DNA of 64,000 nt from Oikopleura dioica (Eukaryota; Chordata; Appendicularia; Copelata; Oikopleuridae), in the NCBI GenBank assembly GCA_907165135.1, contig OU015567.1:13583001-13647000 (forward strand), in the 5' to 3' direction. The stretch's first letter is position 1. Each line of letters opens with the position of its first letter. Below, in pieces: positions 35,124-47,330 of this stretch. Position numbers and translations under genes: made by a program. Below the pieces are notes generated by a model. It was not told the origin of the DNA. It worked only from the letters and a program-made list of their open reading frames with translations, and made no database searches.

Positions 35124-37716
35124 TTACTTGAACTGAGTATAGGAAGTTTGATCGTTGTTTCTCGTCTCATAAATGAATTGGAGTAGGTCTTTCTTTGTGA
35201 TAAGACCAACCAGTTCGCCTTGTCGGAGGACAAAAACCTGGCGACAGCCGAGTTTTCGAAACACCTCTAAAACTAGAGCTATGGACGTCTGTTCGCTGAT
35301 TGTCACGGGACTAAAATAAAATTGCTAAGTTTGTAAGCATCTAAATTTCTACCTGTAATCGATGACATTATTTAGACGGATAGGAACCCTTCCCGCAGAA
35401 ACTAGAGGCGTCGACATCGTAAATAACACCGTTTGGTCAATGTGAGCATCATTAGGATCAAGTGTCATCAGTTTTCGTCCGGCAGCTATTCCTTCTTGTA
35501 GATCTTCTCTGAAGAAAAATTGCGTTTACTCATCCTTGATTCCTTTTACCTAGTTATAAATGCCACTAATCGCCCTTGAACGGTGACAATCGGGAATCCA
35601 GAAAAGGGATGGTCAGCCAACATTGTACAGAGCTTCTCAGTTGTACTTCCTTGGAAAGGGATAGTTACCATCGTCCCTCCTTTTGGATTCATAATTTGAC
35701 CGGCAGTCGTCTTAAAATAAGTATATTTCTTTGACAAGTATATTCTACCTTCTGCTGTTGCATATCGATCTTGACATCAAGATATGGATATTCGTTTAGG
35801 GTAATATGCCCATCATAAATTCCATCTTTTCCGAACGCATCTCCGATCCATTTTGAAGCCATGGTTGCAACCATGAATGGTACAATGTACTGCAGTCCCC
35901 CTGTCACTTCGAACATAATCACAACGAGAGAAACTGTCATCCTCGTGACGCCTCCTAAAGCAGCTGCTGCCCCGACCATTGAGTACAGTCCCGGCTCGAT
36001 GCATGAAGTTGGGTCTGCGCAAACACCCTCCCAAATTGACAATGTCGGGAAAGCTTCGATTATCTTTTGGGTCAAAATGCCGATAAGCCGTCCTTAATTA
36101 TTGTGATTAGTTTTCGAGACTTCAAGTGAATTTACCTGTTATTGCGCCAGTGACCATAGAAGGAATAAAGAGCCCAGCTGGGACCTTTATGCCAAAAGTA
36201 ATCACTGTGAGTGCTGATTTTACAACAAGGGCCAGTATAAGCTGCCATGTCGCTTGAGTGATGCCGTCATTGAAGACTGTTGTGGCATTTTGACTGTAAT
36301 TGTAGTCACAAAGTGGATTGTCATCGTATCTTTTGCACTCTTTGAATAACAAACGAATAAGATGGCCAGATTGAATTCTAGTGTATGGATTCGGATACGC
36401 CAGAATTGAAGTTCCAAGTGCAAGAATCACCACTTCGAGTAATGGATGCTGGCCAAGAATCGATCTTTTGCGAAAACGACACCAGGAGAGGTTCATGTTG
36501 ATGAATAAAATTCCATAAAGGCCTCCCAAAATTCCAAGAATAATAAATGGAAACAGCTCAAACAGATGATAAGGCTTGTCATATTCCACGTAGAAAAGAA
36601 CCAAGTGCTGATTTCCAAATGGGTTCATTGCTCTCAGTGAGAAAGCTGCAATCAATGCGCAGAAAAATGATCGCCAAAGCGTTTTGAGAGGGAAATAGTA
36701 GCTCACTTCTTCCAAGGAAAACAGAACGCCTCCGATAGGTGCACCAAAAGCAACAGAAACACCTGCCGCAGCTGATGCAGAGAGCATTTCTCGAAGCTTT
36801 GCCTATGTTGAAAATTAAAAAATGACCGGACTTCTTCCATTACCTGATTGTTTCTATACTTTGGAAAGAATTGAGAAACAGCATGTCCACAACAGCAAGC
36901 AACGTGAACAAGTGGACCTTCTTTGCCAAGCATAAGACCTGCAGATACGGCCAAGGGCATCGTCAAAGTTTTGACGAGTAGCGTTCCAAAACCAAGATAA
37001 CCCTTCATGATGAAACCAGAGAGAATCGTCTTGACCTCAGGAATGCCAGAACCACAGGCATAAGGCGCAATCATCTTCACAAGAATCACGGCGATTGTTG
37101 CAAAGAGTGTTCCCATCAAGCAGTACATAATGAAAAGAAGCACGTGACCTCCGTAAGTGTTTGGGTTTCCATAGTCTCTCCAAGCTGTGCAATTGTCTTC
37201 GTCGATTCCATGAAGAGTGTCTGACCAGCAACACTGCTCCTGGTTTAGGTAAAGATGGCCGCGGCAGTAGCCTGATTTCAAATCCGAAAGCCATTTTGTT
37301 GCGATATCAATGACTCCGGCAGCAAAACCCGCAAGAAGACCAATAACGGTAACTAAAACAGTTAAAATAAAGATAACATCTGTGTCTTTTTCTTTACCGA
37401 TAATCCAGCCAGAAGCAGCATCGGCAAGAGACCTTATATAATTAACAATATTCGGTGTTTTTTCTGCCTTTTCCTTGTCTCTCGCTCGTTTTCGTTGGTC
37501 CACCGCCAGTTCTCGATACCAATCGATACTTCCAAAATCTTTATAATGAAACTTAGTTTCGCCGGTAAAATCTTCTTCCAATGCATCTGGGTCGCTTCCA
37601 TACGAGCTTCCTTCTTTCCCTAAATCAAGCTCAACAAAGTCTTTTCTCTCCATGTCGTCGTTTGGGAAATCGGTTTTAATTATATTCAGTGCTATCGGCC
37701 TCGAGCGTGTTTCCAT
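35124..37716 (-). CDS. Endosomal chloride/proton exchanger, ClC-3/4/5 type
   Basis: Six exons (37716-36844, 36802-36136, 36092-35749, 35710-35550, 35508-35353, 35310-35124) with 38-43-bp introns give 795 residues, normal for ClC-3/4/5. Selectivity-filter motifs [13 protein letters not shown] and [12 protein letters not shown] carry the gating Glu. The segment [18 protein letters not shown] supplies the inner proton Glu, so it should be a 2Cl-/H+ antiporter rather than a channel. [13 protein letters not shown] is also present. Two CBS domains follow ([12 protein letters not shown] onward, and [17 protein letters not shown] onward). The expected role is acidification and chloride loading of endosomes. 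All features appear intact. Confidence 0.95.
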
Positions 37717-38351
37717 GCTTATTTTCTCTTATTTTCTTCTTCCTTTCTTTATTTTTTTCTGATTCACAGGAGAAGCTCAAAAGCGGAGGAAAACAAAATC
37801 GCGCTTTGTTTCTCTGACGGGTCCAATATCACCCCTTGGGATTATTGCCCAAATATCACTTCGCCTTTCGAGCACATTTTTGAACAGAATAAATCGATCA
37901 AGGCGATACTCATTCAAAATGATCTGTAGGGACGTGAGTAGTTCCACAAGTACACACACGCGCCTGAGGCAAGAAACCAAAAAGTGTTTGGATTTGCGCC
38001 AAATGAGCCCACGCTAATTAGAGAGAGAAATTCTAGCATGTCACGTACCTAGAAGAGGTTGATTCAGGGGAATTTTCTCGGACATGAAGAAATGAAAAAA
38101 GTTTATTTTTCCTTTGAACAAGATTGAATAATGAGAATATGGAAGGGTGAGGCTGCTGATGAAATAGAGGAACATGGCCGACAAACGTGGTTAATCGATC
38201 CGTTTGTCAGCAAAAAGGGTCGAGAAGGCGCCGCGGCATGCATATCCTTATCGAAGAACTCTTATTTGAATGATAATTCAATCTTTATTTCGAATAAAAA
38301 ATACAGGTCGTCAAGTTGGAAATTAATCTTCAGTGGTAGCAAAAGTTGTAT
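37717..38351. other. Intergenic, nothing recognised
   Basis: Lies between the 5' end of the chloride-exchanger gene and the 3' end of the oikosin-like gene. No supported exon was seen. Confidence 0.5.
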
Positions 38352-41300
38352 TTAGTAGCCATAGTTCAGATTCGGGTTTCGTCGAAGGGCTCGAGCGCTG
38401 AGTCGAGAATTCTGCTTGCGTACTCGCATCTGGAATTTCATCTCAGATCGGTTCTTCTTTTTGTTGTCTCGGTTCTTCTTTTTCTTGTTCTTGGCAGCCT
38501 TCTTTTTGGCTTTCTTCTCGGCCTTCTTCTTCTTCTTGGCGGCTTTCTTGGCTGCTTTTTGGGCCTTCTTGATTTCTTTTGGTGAAAGGTTGGTGTTCTT
38601 CTGTGGAGAAGATGGAGCTGGAGCTGCTTCTTTTGATGGAGCCCAGGTTTCAAGACCAGTATTTGCGGGCTCTAAGATACTTTGAGACGATGATAACATG
38701 CAATGTACTTACGTGCTGGAGGATCAACCAAAACAGCCATGATATCGGCAGAATTCACGCAGTGAGTCAATTTCTTCACCCACTTTTGAGAACCATTAGC
38801 ATACTCATGACAGACAGAAGTGTCATGTCCAAGAGCTGGGACTTCTCCATCTGGGCAGGTGAGAGTACAGAGCTTTTCTTTGATGACGACACAGTCTGGA
38901 TGAGTTGGAGCGGGTCCATAGTAAGCAGGTTGTCCAGTAGCCCACCCAGAAGAAGAACCAGAAGTTGAATGAGATGGCCTAGAATATATATAATAAATGG
39001 AATTTTTACATGATCCTACATGGATGAAGAACTACTGGAAGATGATTGAGCTGGCTGAGAGCTTGAGCTGGATGAGCCAGAGCTAGAGCTAGAGGATCCA
39101 GATGGTAGACCGAAGGTATGAAGACTTCTTCGCTTTCGACCGTAAGGGATGTTTTCGTAAGAATCGTAGCTTTCTGGGTAAGAGCAATAGTATCCATCCC
39201 AGTATTGCTTATATTTGTATTGGTTGTAGTTGTAGGGCTCGTGACCATATGAGTTCATGCCTCCATTTCCAGCAACAACCTTAAACATCGTAAAACAACA
39301 AAACAATATGAAAACAAACCTCGTATCGGACAGAAACGTCAGTAAGATTGGTACAAGTGTAAGAACCAGCAACTAGCTTTTCAGCATTATCAGTGACATT
39401 CATTGTGCTACCGGCACCAGTGGTCCATGATGGTGCAACAACCATATCCCAAGCGGTTCCCTCAGTTGTTTCAAGATCGATGGCGCAGGTTTCGTCAGGG
39501 TTCTGAAATACAATAAAATGTAACAATAAAATGTGCTTGAAAAAAATGGCAAACCTCAATAGCATGAACATCTGGGCAGCATCGTACAGGAGCAGCATCC
39601 CAGGTGGCGGTTTCAACAAAACAGTGGTAGGCAGTGATTCCAGAGACAGAAATGCAGTTGTCTTTACAAAGTGGAACACAACGCTGGACTTCTTGGATAT
39701 CGTCGTCCCATTCCCATCTAGATTTAATCTAATTATCAGAAAAGAAATGTTTCATACCTATCCATTGGGTCATCATCGACACTTCTTCGGCCAACGTAAT
39801 GGTGCTGAGTCGATGTATAGGTCGTAGAAGATGAAGAGTAAGAGTTGTATTTCTTGTAGACGTTGGAGTAGTACATACTTCCGGCGTTGTAAGTAACATG
39901 AGAGTACAAGTGATGGTAAGGATGTTGGTAGCCAGCAACGTAACCATACGCGTTGGGTTTGTAGTACTGTTGGTAGTTTGGAGAGCTTGCATAGAATTTC
40001 TCTGGCCAGTAGCTGTTCTTTGCTGGCATGTATCCGTAGTTGTGATAGCTGTACTGAGAGTTTCCGTAGGTACCTTGGATGGCGTTCTGGTTGTAAAATT
40101 GTTTTGAGCAGTCCCAATCAGTGCAAACATCTTCAGATGGAACATCACAGACAGGCTTTGCCTCACAAACTGGGAATGGGCTGAGATCCCATGATGTTCC
40201 GATGTAATCAGTGCAAGTTGTTACTGAATCGTAAGAAACCATAAATCCTTGATCACAGATCAATCTGCAAGTCCATTTGGCCTGAGCAGAGAGAATGTGA
40301 TCCTGATTGTATTCATTGTAGTTGGTATCGTAACCATAGCTTCGCTCGGCTTCATCAAAGAGCTCAGTTCGCTGGTCTTGAGAATAAACGACTTCGATGC
40401 CGGTGACAGAAGTTCGAGTACATTCCCATTGTCCATTAATCTCAGTAGTGTTAGTCGTGAGCTGTGGGTGTCCATCGAGGCAATAATCTTTGTCCTCAAT
40501 GCATCGGGTGATGTCAGACAGCCAGTTTCCGTCGTAACATCGGGTTGTTGTCTTGGAGAAGACTTCTGGTCGATGTCCTTGTTCGCATTTGAGAGTAACA
40601 TCGACAATACCTCCATTGATATTTGTATCAAAGCTGCCGCCAGTGCCAGCGTCGAAGAGAGCGCCAACTTGGGCGGCCGAAGTTGGGCATTTCGAAGGTG
40701 CTTCGACGCAGTGAGTAACAGTACCATTAGCACCGAGAGCATTGAGCCATTTGTCATCGGAGTTGCATGTGAGAATTGACATGTCAGTATCGTCAACTAC
40801 GTAGCTGAGGCCACGATGGTTGAGTCCTTCCTGGCACTGAAGGACACACTCAGTCTTCCAAGCTCCTGGGAGTCGAGTGCACAAGTACATGCCGTTCTCG
40901 ACAACTGACGGCTCGAAATCGCAATCTCTTGGGCAAGCCTTCATCTCTCGAGGAACACACACCGGTGGGTTGACGTCTGGTCCCCACGATGGCCAGTTAG
41001 TTGGGTCGCATGTGAGCTCAGTGTCGCACGTAGAAGAGACAAAACCAGGATCACAAGTGAGATGGCAATGTGTTTGTCCGTGAATAGAGGCATCATAGCC
41101 ATATCCATATGGCCCACTCTTTGTATAAGTCTTCTTAGGTGGCGAGTAACTGTATGCTGAGTAGTGCTGGTAGTTGCTGGCATAGGGAGAACCAGAGTAT
41201 GATGGTGCGGGATAGTTTGATGGATATCCGCTGGATGGATAAGATGGCGCAGAGTAAGAGCTTGATGGATACGAGGATGATGGGTAGGAAGGAGAACCGT

Positions 41301-42572
41301 AGTATCCTCGCTCACCCTCTTCGCCTTCTCCTTCACTATGCTCGGTATCTCGACGTCTTCGGCCATATGGGTCGTAGCCTCCATTGTACGAAGAAGGATA
41401 GCCTGGGTTGTAACCTGGCTGATAACCTGGGTTGTAACCACTGTATGATGGTTTTGGTTCGTAAGTATGACCGTGTGGGCCCTCACATTCCCATCGCCCG
41501 TGCCAATTAAACTGGTTTGAAGTTTGAGACTGTGGATTAGCGCATTGATGACCTCTACCAAATGGTTCATCACATCCTTGTGGAGGAGCTGGCGACCATT
41601 CTCCAGTTCGCAAGTCGCAAGTGATAGTTCCGACGCTTCCGTCAGCGAGAATTTCTCTTGGAACACTAGGTGCTGGGCACTGGACTTTGCAAACCTTCAA
41701 GTATCCAGCTTCTGTGCCCCAAATTGAGCGGGCTTCTTCTTCGGATCGAACTGCTTCGCCCTCGCCTCTGTTGTAAGAGCCATGAACAGCAGCATTGTAG
41801 TATTGATGAGAAGATGGGTATGGCTGGTACTCGCACTCGTACCATCCCGGGAACCAATCATACTTTTCGATGTTGCATCCGTCGTTGAAGTCAAATGGTC
41901 CGTGAAGATGAGTGCATTCTGCCATATTGTCCTTGATGGCGAAGGAGTTCTCAAGTTCATAGAGAGACTTTTCTTTATTAATCCAGGCTCCTTGATTACA
42001 GTAGAACCATCTTGGTTTGTGCTGCCACGAAAGATCTCTGTTGCTGTGAGCTTCTTCACCGTTTCCACCGTCCCAGACAAAGTTTCCGGAGTTACCGGAA
42101 TTGTTGTTGCCCGAACTGGAGGACTGGCTTGATGATCCAGAACTGCTGGAGCTACTGGATGGGAAAAACTCATGAAAACTTCTTCTCTTTCTCTTTCCAT
42201 ATTTTTGGCCGTAATGGGGAACGTAGTTATCTGGGTAATTCTTCCAGATTCCGATTTGGCAGCGGACTTCCATCAACACTTCCCATGTGGGCTTATTTGG
42301 CTCCCAGCCGTAATCGGAAGCTTGGTGGCAGAAAATGTTCGAGTGATGAGGAGTCGTGGTCATCGCTTGGAGGTCGAGACATTGCTGCATGCAAGAGTCA
42401 CTTGAAGCGTCTGTAAAGGTCTTGATATAGTCTGGGGCAACGTCATCGTGAGTTGCGCCCATGGGATCTGCATATTGGGCACTGCCCAAACCAGCGAGGA
42501 ATGCTGTCTGAAATTAATGTTACAATCTCTGATATTCTCTCTTTAGAAAATACGAACCTTTAGTCCCCACAT
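38352..42572 (-). CDS. Secreted Cys-rich, Ser/Tyr-rich house protein, oikosin-like
   Basis: Exons 42572-42558, 42507-39758 (a single 2.75-kb exon), 39717-39555, 39502-39320, 39279-39020, 38978-38713, 38671-38352 give 1,318 residues. A signal peptide (MWGLKTAFLAGLGSAQYA) spans the first intron. The body alternates Cys-rich modules, many with a C-x-x-C or Trp-x-Cys pattern (GRWECEG, GQWECTR, CHLTCDPGF), with Ser runs and Tyr/Gly/Pro/Ser repeats. Dibasic cleavage sites precede several blocks (GKRKRRS, GRRRRD, VGRRSVDD, GRKRRS), so it is probably cut by furin into several polypeptides. The C-terminus is Lys/Ala-rich (AKKAAKKKKKAEKKAKKK). This matches the style of oikosins, which are secreted by the oikoplastic epithelium to build the feeding house. 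Direct homology needs a search. Confidence 0.75.
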
Positions 42573-42912
42573 GGTTCTGCGACAGCAAAAGCTCCTAGAG
42601 AACCGCACCTGTTTTTATCATTTGGCCAGTGCGCCACAAACCTTCGAATGCTTGGATTTGCGGTAAAGATGCCAATTCGCGCTAACTGCGGACAAATATT
42701 AGCAATTAAAAAGATGTAGACCACTTTTTTGAACTATTTAGTTGACGTTTTGTTTATTTCTTTAGATCCGCACCCCCAATAAAATCTCGTACTTACCGGA
42801 AATTATTGCTAGCGGACATAATTCAGAAGAGCGTATTTGCTAATGATAAACAGTGCCAATTTCCTGGTCAGTTTTTGGAAGAAAGCAAAAACTCAAAATA
42901 AGAGAAACAAAA
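42573..42912. promoter_or_regulatory. Shared upstream region of two divergent genes
   Basis: Only 340 bp separate the start codons of the oikosin-like gene (minus) and the SLC17 gene (plus), so both promoters must lie here or within the first introns. No clear TATA box was identified. Confidence 0.45.
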
Positions 42913-44529
42913 ATGTCACTCGGAAAGAGATATGTTTTGGCAATTATGGTGGTGTTTTCCGGTTGTAATATGCATTTTACAAGATCTAATATAAATATTG
43001 CGATTGTTGGTAAGTTATTTTATTCTTCGAATTTAAATCATAATTATGAAAAGGGATGGTGAACAGAACCTATCAAGAAAGTCTATCAAGTACTGGAAAT
43101 TCAACGACGGAGAGTGTTTGCGGCGGAGAGCACGTGGGCTCAAGTAATAACAACGATGGCCCGTTTATGTACTCAAATACTCAACAGACCCTTTTACTAA
43201 GCTCGTATTACTACGGCTACTGTTTGTTTTCGATTGCAGGAGGATATGTCGTTCATAAATATGGAATAAGAAGAACTGTTTCTTCGGGATTGTTGATTGC
43301 TGGATTGCTTACTTTGACGATTCCGTCAATTTTAAAAACTGACGAAGGAAGAAGTGGCGACTTTTATGGACTTTATATCTGCATATTTCTAAGGGCACTG
43401 ATTGGAGTGACTCATGTGGGTAAGAATTCGATGCTCGTAATCAAAGTTAATTGTTTCTTGAAGTAATTGGACCAGCAGCGGCGGGCTCATGGACCAAATG
43501 GGGCCCAGAAAGTGAGCTTTCTTTCCTCACAAGTCTGACATTTTGCCCAAACGTCCTTGGAACGTCGATTCTCAATACTTTCGGCGGCTGGCTCGGTTCA
43601 ATCTTTGGATGGGAAAGTATTTTCTACGTGACTTCTCTATCGAATATTACTGTGGGATTAATTTGGTATTTCATAATTGCGGAATCTCCTGAGAGCCATC
43701 CGTCGATATCTGAAAAGGAAAAATCTTATATTATCAAAAGTCGCAGGGAACAGAAAACCAAAAGCGACCAGAAAATACCAGTCTTTGACATTTTTACTTC
43801 TCCGGCTATTTTTGGGATAATTATCGCCAACTTGACTTCAAACTGGGGAACACTGACTCTAGCTATTCTCTTCCCAAAGGTAAATTCAAGCACATCGCTT
43901 ATAAATTCTAACGCTAGACCTTTTACAGTACCTAGCCGATGTACAGGGCTATGACATCGCTTCCGTCGGTTGGATGTCTGGCATCACTTCCTGCTTGAAT
44001 CTCGTGGCTTGTCTGTTTGCTGGAAAAATCTGCGACATCATTCACCAAAAATGGAAAGTCTCACGACTCAATCTCATTCGAGGATGCGTTATCATCGCAG
44101 GAGTTCCTTCTGCTATGTTTGCTTTTAGCATGTCTCTCGTTGGATGCAATATTCTCCTAATTCTATGTCTCGTGTGTCTTCAAAATTTCTGCATGGGCTT
44201 CGACAGTGCCGGATCAAAACCCAACGCGGCTTTTATTGCACCTGCATTTGCAGGCTTTATCATGTCGATTCAAAACTGCATGGCTTGTACCCCAGGATTC
44301 ATCTCACCAGTCATCGCTGGGGGAATTTTGGACGGAGAAGGAGATATTGAGAGCAAATGGAGAACGATTTTTCAACTTGAAGCTGTTGTTCTTTTTCTCG
44401 GGGCTGTTGCTTTTTGCTTCTTAGGATCAGGTAAAAATATGACCAAAACTAATGTTGACTTTTTTAGCTTCTATTCAACCCTGGGCAGAGCAAAACAATG
44501 AGAAGAAACTCATTCCATCTTCTGAATAA
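42913..44529 (+). CDS. SLC17-family anion transporter (sialin/phosphate-type)
   Basis: A major-facilitator carrier of 480 residues from five exons (42913-43009, 43054-43419, 43464-43879, 43929-44430, 44468-44529) with 37-49-bp GT-AG introns. Family marks are TM1 (SGCNMHFTRSNINIAIVG), a glycosylated lumenal loop, SSYYYGYCLFSIAGGYVVHKYG in TM2-3, then GSWTKWGPESELSFL and GWESIFYVTSL in the middle. TM11-12 follow (IMSIQNCMACTPGFISPVIA). SLC17 members export sialic acid, glutamate, nucleotides or urate from vesicles or lysosomes; the substrate cannot be assigned here. Poly(A) signals overlap the stop. Confidence 0.9.
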
Positions 44530-44626
44530 AGGCTTTTAATAAAAAGTTAAATCGAGACTCTACTGATCGAGGTCACTTTTATTACGCTCCTAAAATCAAA
44601 GAAATGGGCACGCGTGAGACTCAGCG

Positions 44627-44790
44627 GGGTGCGCGTCATTAGCTACGGTTTGGGGGGTTTGCGTCACTAGTTACGGTTGCGTCAATAGCTACGGTGCGTC
44701 AATAGCTACGGTCCCTGTGACTCATTTTTAACCGTAACTATTGACGCACCGTAGCTATTGACGCAACCGTAACTAGTGACGCAAAATGGC
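44627..44790 (+). repeat. Left terminal inverted repeat of the MULE, internally palindromic
   Basis: About 164 bp nearly identical to the reverse complement of 51215-51371. It is made of repeated GCGTCAATAGCTACGGT words, first in one orientation and then in the other around a short centre (CCCTGTGACTCATTTTT), so the end itself folds into a long hairpin. Confidence 0.85.
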
Positions 44791-45632
44791 AAAAGTTCAC
44801 GCAAAATTTCCAGAATTCAAGAAAAGCCGGCATTTTACACTGAGTCGTCTGTCTATGAGACTGTCGAAGTTAAAACCTAATGATCTGTATTCAATTCTGT
44901 TTGTTAATAAAGGGATTTCATAATTTCATAATTCAATTTCAAAATTAAATTTTTCTGCGATGGAATTTATGGAAGAGAATGAGCACATAGAAATAGAAGC
45001 GCCGTTAAAACTTATGCCTTTCTATGATATGGTGGAAAATTTTGAAAATAACAATTTCTCTCATCAATTTTTAACAATTCAAATTATCTAAAACATTATA
45101 AACGCAAATCAGATTCTTCCATCACAAATAAGAATTAGAAATGGGAACTCCTTTAAAGCCTACTATTTGTGGCTTGAGTCTGACGAAGTATGGTTGTAAT
45201 TTTCGCGTTGGTTTGAAATTGGACTCAATTTATTTTTGGATGGCTCCAAGAAATGATTACAAATGGACAAAAGCGTCTGACGGATGGAGTAAGATTTTGT
45301 TATGGTGTCCTGGTGCTATGCATGGTGCTTCTTGTCTCACGACTTATATCTACGCAAGGACAACAAATTTGAAATTGCGATGCTTTTGGCAGTTTGAAAA
45401 TTTCAAAATTGATGGATTTGAAGGAAATTCTTAAATTTTTTATTCTTTGAATATTAATAAGATTGCTGTATTTGGCCTACCGGCAAATCATAACCCTTCT
45501 ATGAGAATTGAGTTCTATTTTTTGGTTTAGTCATAAAGATAAAGAATCCTTGAAGACTATGAAAAATTCAAAATTTCACATTCTCAAAAATGCACGGTCA
45601 AATCTATCTGGAGAGAAATAGTCTCTGACTGG

Positions 45633-46413
45633 ATGAAGAATATGCATTATTTGAACTGCCTCTCGAAAAATCCTCGGAGTCCAAAACAAATGCGGGATTT
45701 CTTCAGTGAGCGACTTGAACTTGATTCAACAGAAAAAGCGTATTTCTCTGGCAACCATGATCGAAATTTGCGAAATTTGGCTAGTAAAAGAGCTAAAAAA
45801 GTAAAATTGCAGCGAGTGGTGGATGTTCAGGATACTGTGCTATCCAAAATTGAAGAAAAATTCTTTTTCCTTGGAATGGTTTTAATAATTAATAGTTATT
45901 AAAATATGATTTTTGTCAAAATGCCGAAAATCTCTGCAACACAATAATTAAAGATCTAAAACCAATGTAGAATGTAAACCTTTTAGGCTTACTAATGACA
46001 CCATTTCACCGCCGCTGGAGGAAAAAATTCCTTATCTTGATAGTCATATTATACTTGCACTTCAAGAAAATCTGGATATTCTTATGGAGTCATTTATCTG
46101 GGCGTATGACGGAAATTTCAAATGTGTGGATGGAAAGATTAAGCAGCTTTGGATTATCTCGAGTAGTGTTGATGGCGAAAATTTTCAACCTCGCGTTTGG
46201 TGTTTTTTGGAGGGACAGTCTACTGAAGATTATCGAGCTGTTTTTGATACAATTTATGAAGTGACACGAAAACGAATACCAAATGTTATGTTTATCACAG
46301 GTGATTTTGAGGATGCGTCGAGGAAAGCAACAAGGGAATTTTTTTCTGAGCGTTTTGCGCGTTATATTGATCTTGGGGCATGTTCGAGTGGGCTCCATTA
46401 TCATTTTTTTTAA
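45633..46413 (+). CDS. MULE transposase, N-terminal and catalytic part
   Basis: Two frames, 45633-45900 and about 45988-46413, probably joined across a short intron. The second encodes a DDE-type MULE core: AYDGNFKCVDGKIKQLWII with the first Asp, WCFLEGQSTEDYRAVFDTI, and ITGDFEDASRKATREFF with the second Asp in the usual DFExA context, then a C-x(5)-H-x-H segment (CSSGLHYHFF). The first frame gives the helical basic region that precedes the core. A possible first exon starts at ATG 44961. The frame ends at 46413, and the remainder is displaced to 48.7 kb. Confidence 0.7.
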
Positions 46414-46832
46414 TGAAAATTAACATGCAGGCAAAATAAGGCAAAATTCTCAATTACTGATTACGGAGAGATCCCCTTAAGATTTTCGAAAAATTTTGGT
46501 CCTATAGTATAGCCCGATATTTTGTCTGGGGGACCAGAAGAACAGGGACGCACGTCCACTCCTTAAAGTTTTAAACATCGATTTTTCTTGGATAACCTCA
46601 AGTTACAAAATTTGATCAGACAAAAAAGATGATCAGCCAGAGCGAGTTTCATTGCCACAAATGGATGTTTATGAAACACCACAACAGAAACTACCTCCCG
46701 AAAATTTTAGAACGGATTTAATGTGACCCTCGAAGAACCTAGGATTTTTCACTTTTAGTGGGATATACGAATTGGCGCACTTGAATTTTTAGTATTTATA
46801 TCCGACTGTTGAGTTCCACCGACTCATAGTAT

Positions 46833-47330
46833 CTAACTAACTGAGTTTATATCCAATTTTTGAAGCGGCGAAAGCAGCTTCTTCAGTCGCACATCGCCCC
46901 ATTGAGAGCATTTTAAATTCATCAGTTGCTCGTGTTCGCTGATAGATAGCTTGCCAAAGCAATCCGTTAAAATCGCCATCGCAACAGGACATTTTAGCAC
47001 GTGAGCGGCTACAGCTGCGTTAGGAAGTAAATTCCGCCGCAGACGGGGATAACAATGAGCAGCAACTTCAGCCTTTGAGTTGACAAGCGCCCAAACTAGA
47101 ATTGTATGGAAAATGTCGTCGTTTTCTATGTTGAGAGGACATCTGTCGAAATTGAATCCTTTTAAAAGCATAAGACACGAGTGTGCCCGAATTTTCGGTG
47201 TTTTGGTACATTTAGGATAATCATTCACGCGATTTCCTTGAACGCCAGCAAAATATTCCAGCAGCCAAAATCTGCAGACCAGGCGGTATATCCTTTTTGA
47301 AATGTTGGCCGACTTTCGAGGGCTAGCCAC
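46833..47330 (-). CDS. TRPM-like pre-membrane segment, antisense inside the MULE
   Basis: An uninterrupted 165-codon frame on the strand opposite to the transposase. Its second half resembles the region just before the channel domain of TRPM channels: ILVWALVNSKAEVAAHCYPR, AAVAAHVLKC and AMAILTDCFGK, followed by QWGDVRLKKLL, in TRPM order and spacing. No channel domain, kinase or neighbouring TRPM exons were seen. The simplest reading is a host gene fragment captured by the element (Pack-MULE style) or carried by a nested insertion. Assignment by eye only. Confidence 0.45.
   Translation of the reverse strand: MASPRKSANISKRIYRLVCRFWLLEYFAGVQGNRVNDYPKCTKTPKIRAHSCLMLLKGFNFDRCPLNIENDDIFHTILVWALVNSKAEVAAHCYPRLRRNLLPNAAVAAHVLKCPVAMAILTDCFGKLSISEHEQLMNLKCSQWGDVRLKKLLSPLQKLDINSVS

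Noticed and set aside
38416-38685. Hydrophobic Phe-rich plus-strand ORF
   Set aside because: Complement of the Lys-rich C-terminus of the oikosin-like protein; an artefact of AAG-rich codons.
40260-40796. Long alternative-frame ORFs on both strands across the oikosin-like exon (for example 40249-40779 and 40941-41666)
   Set aside because: They are shadows of a 917-codon conserved-style frame that continues through six further exons.
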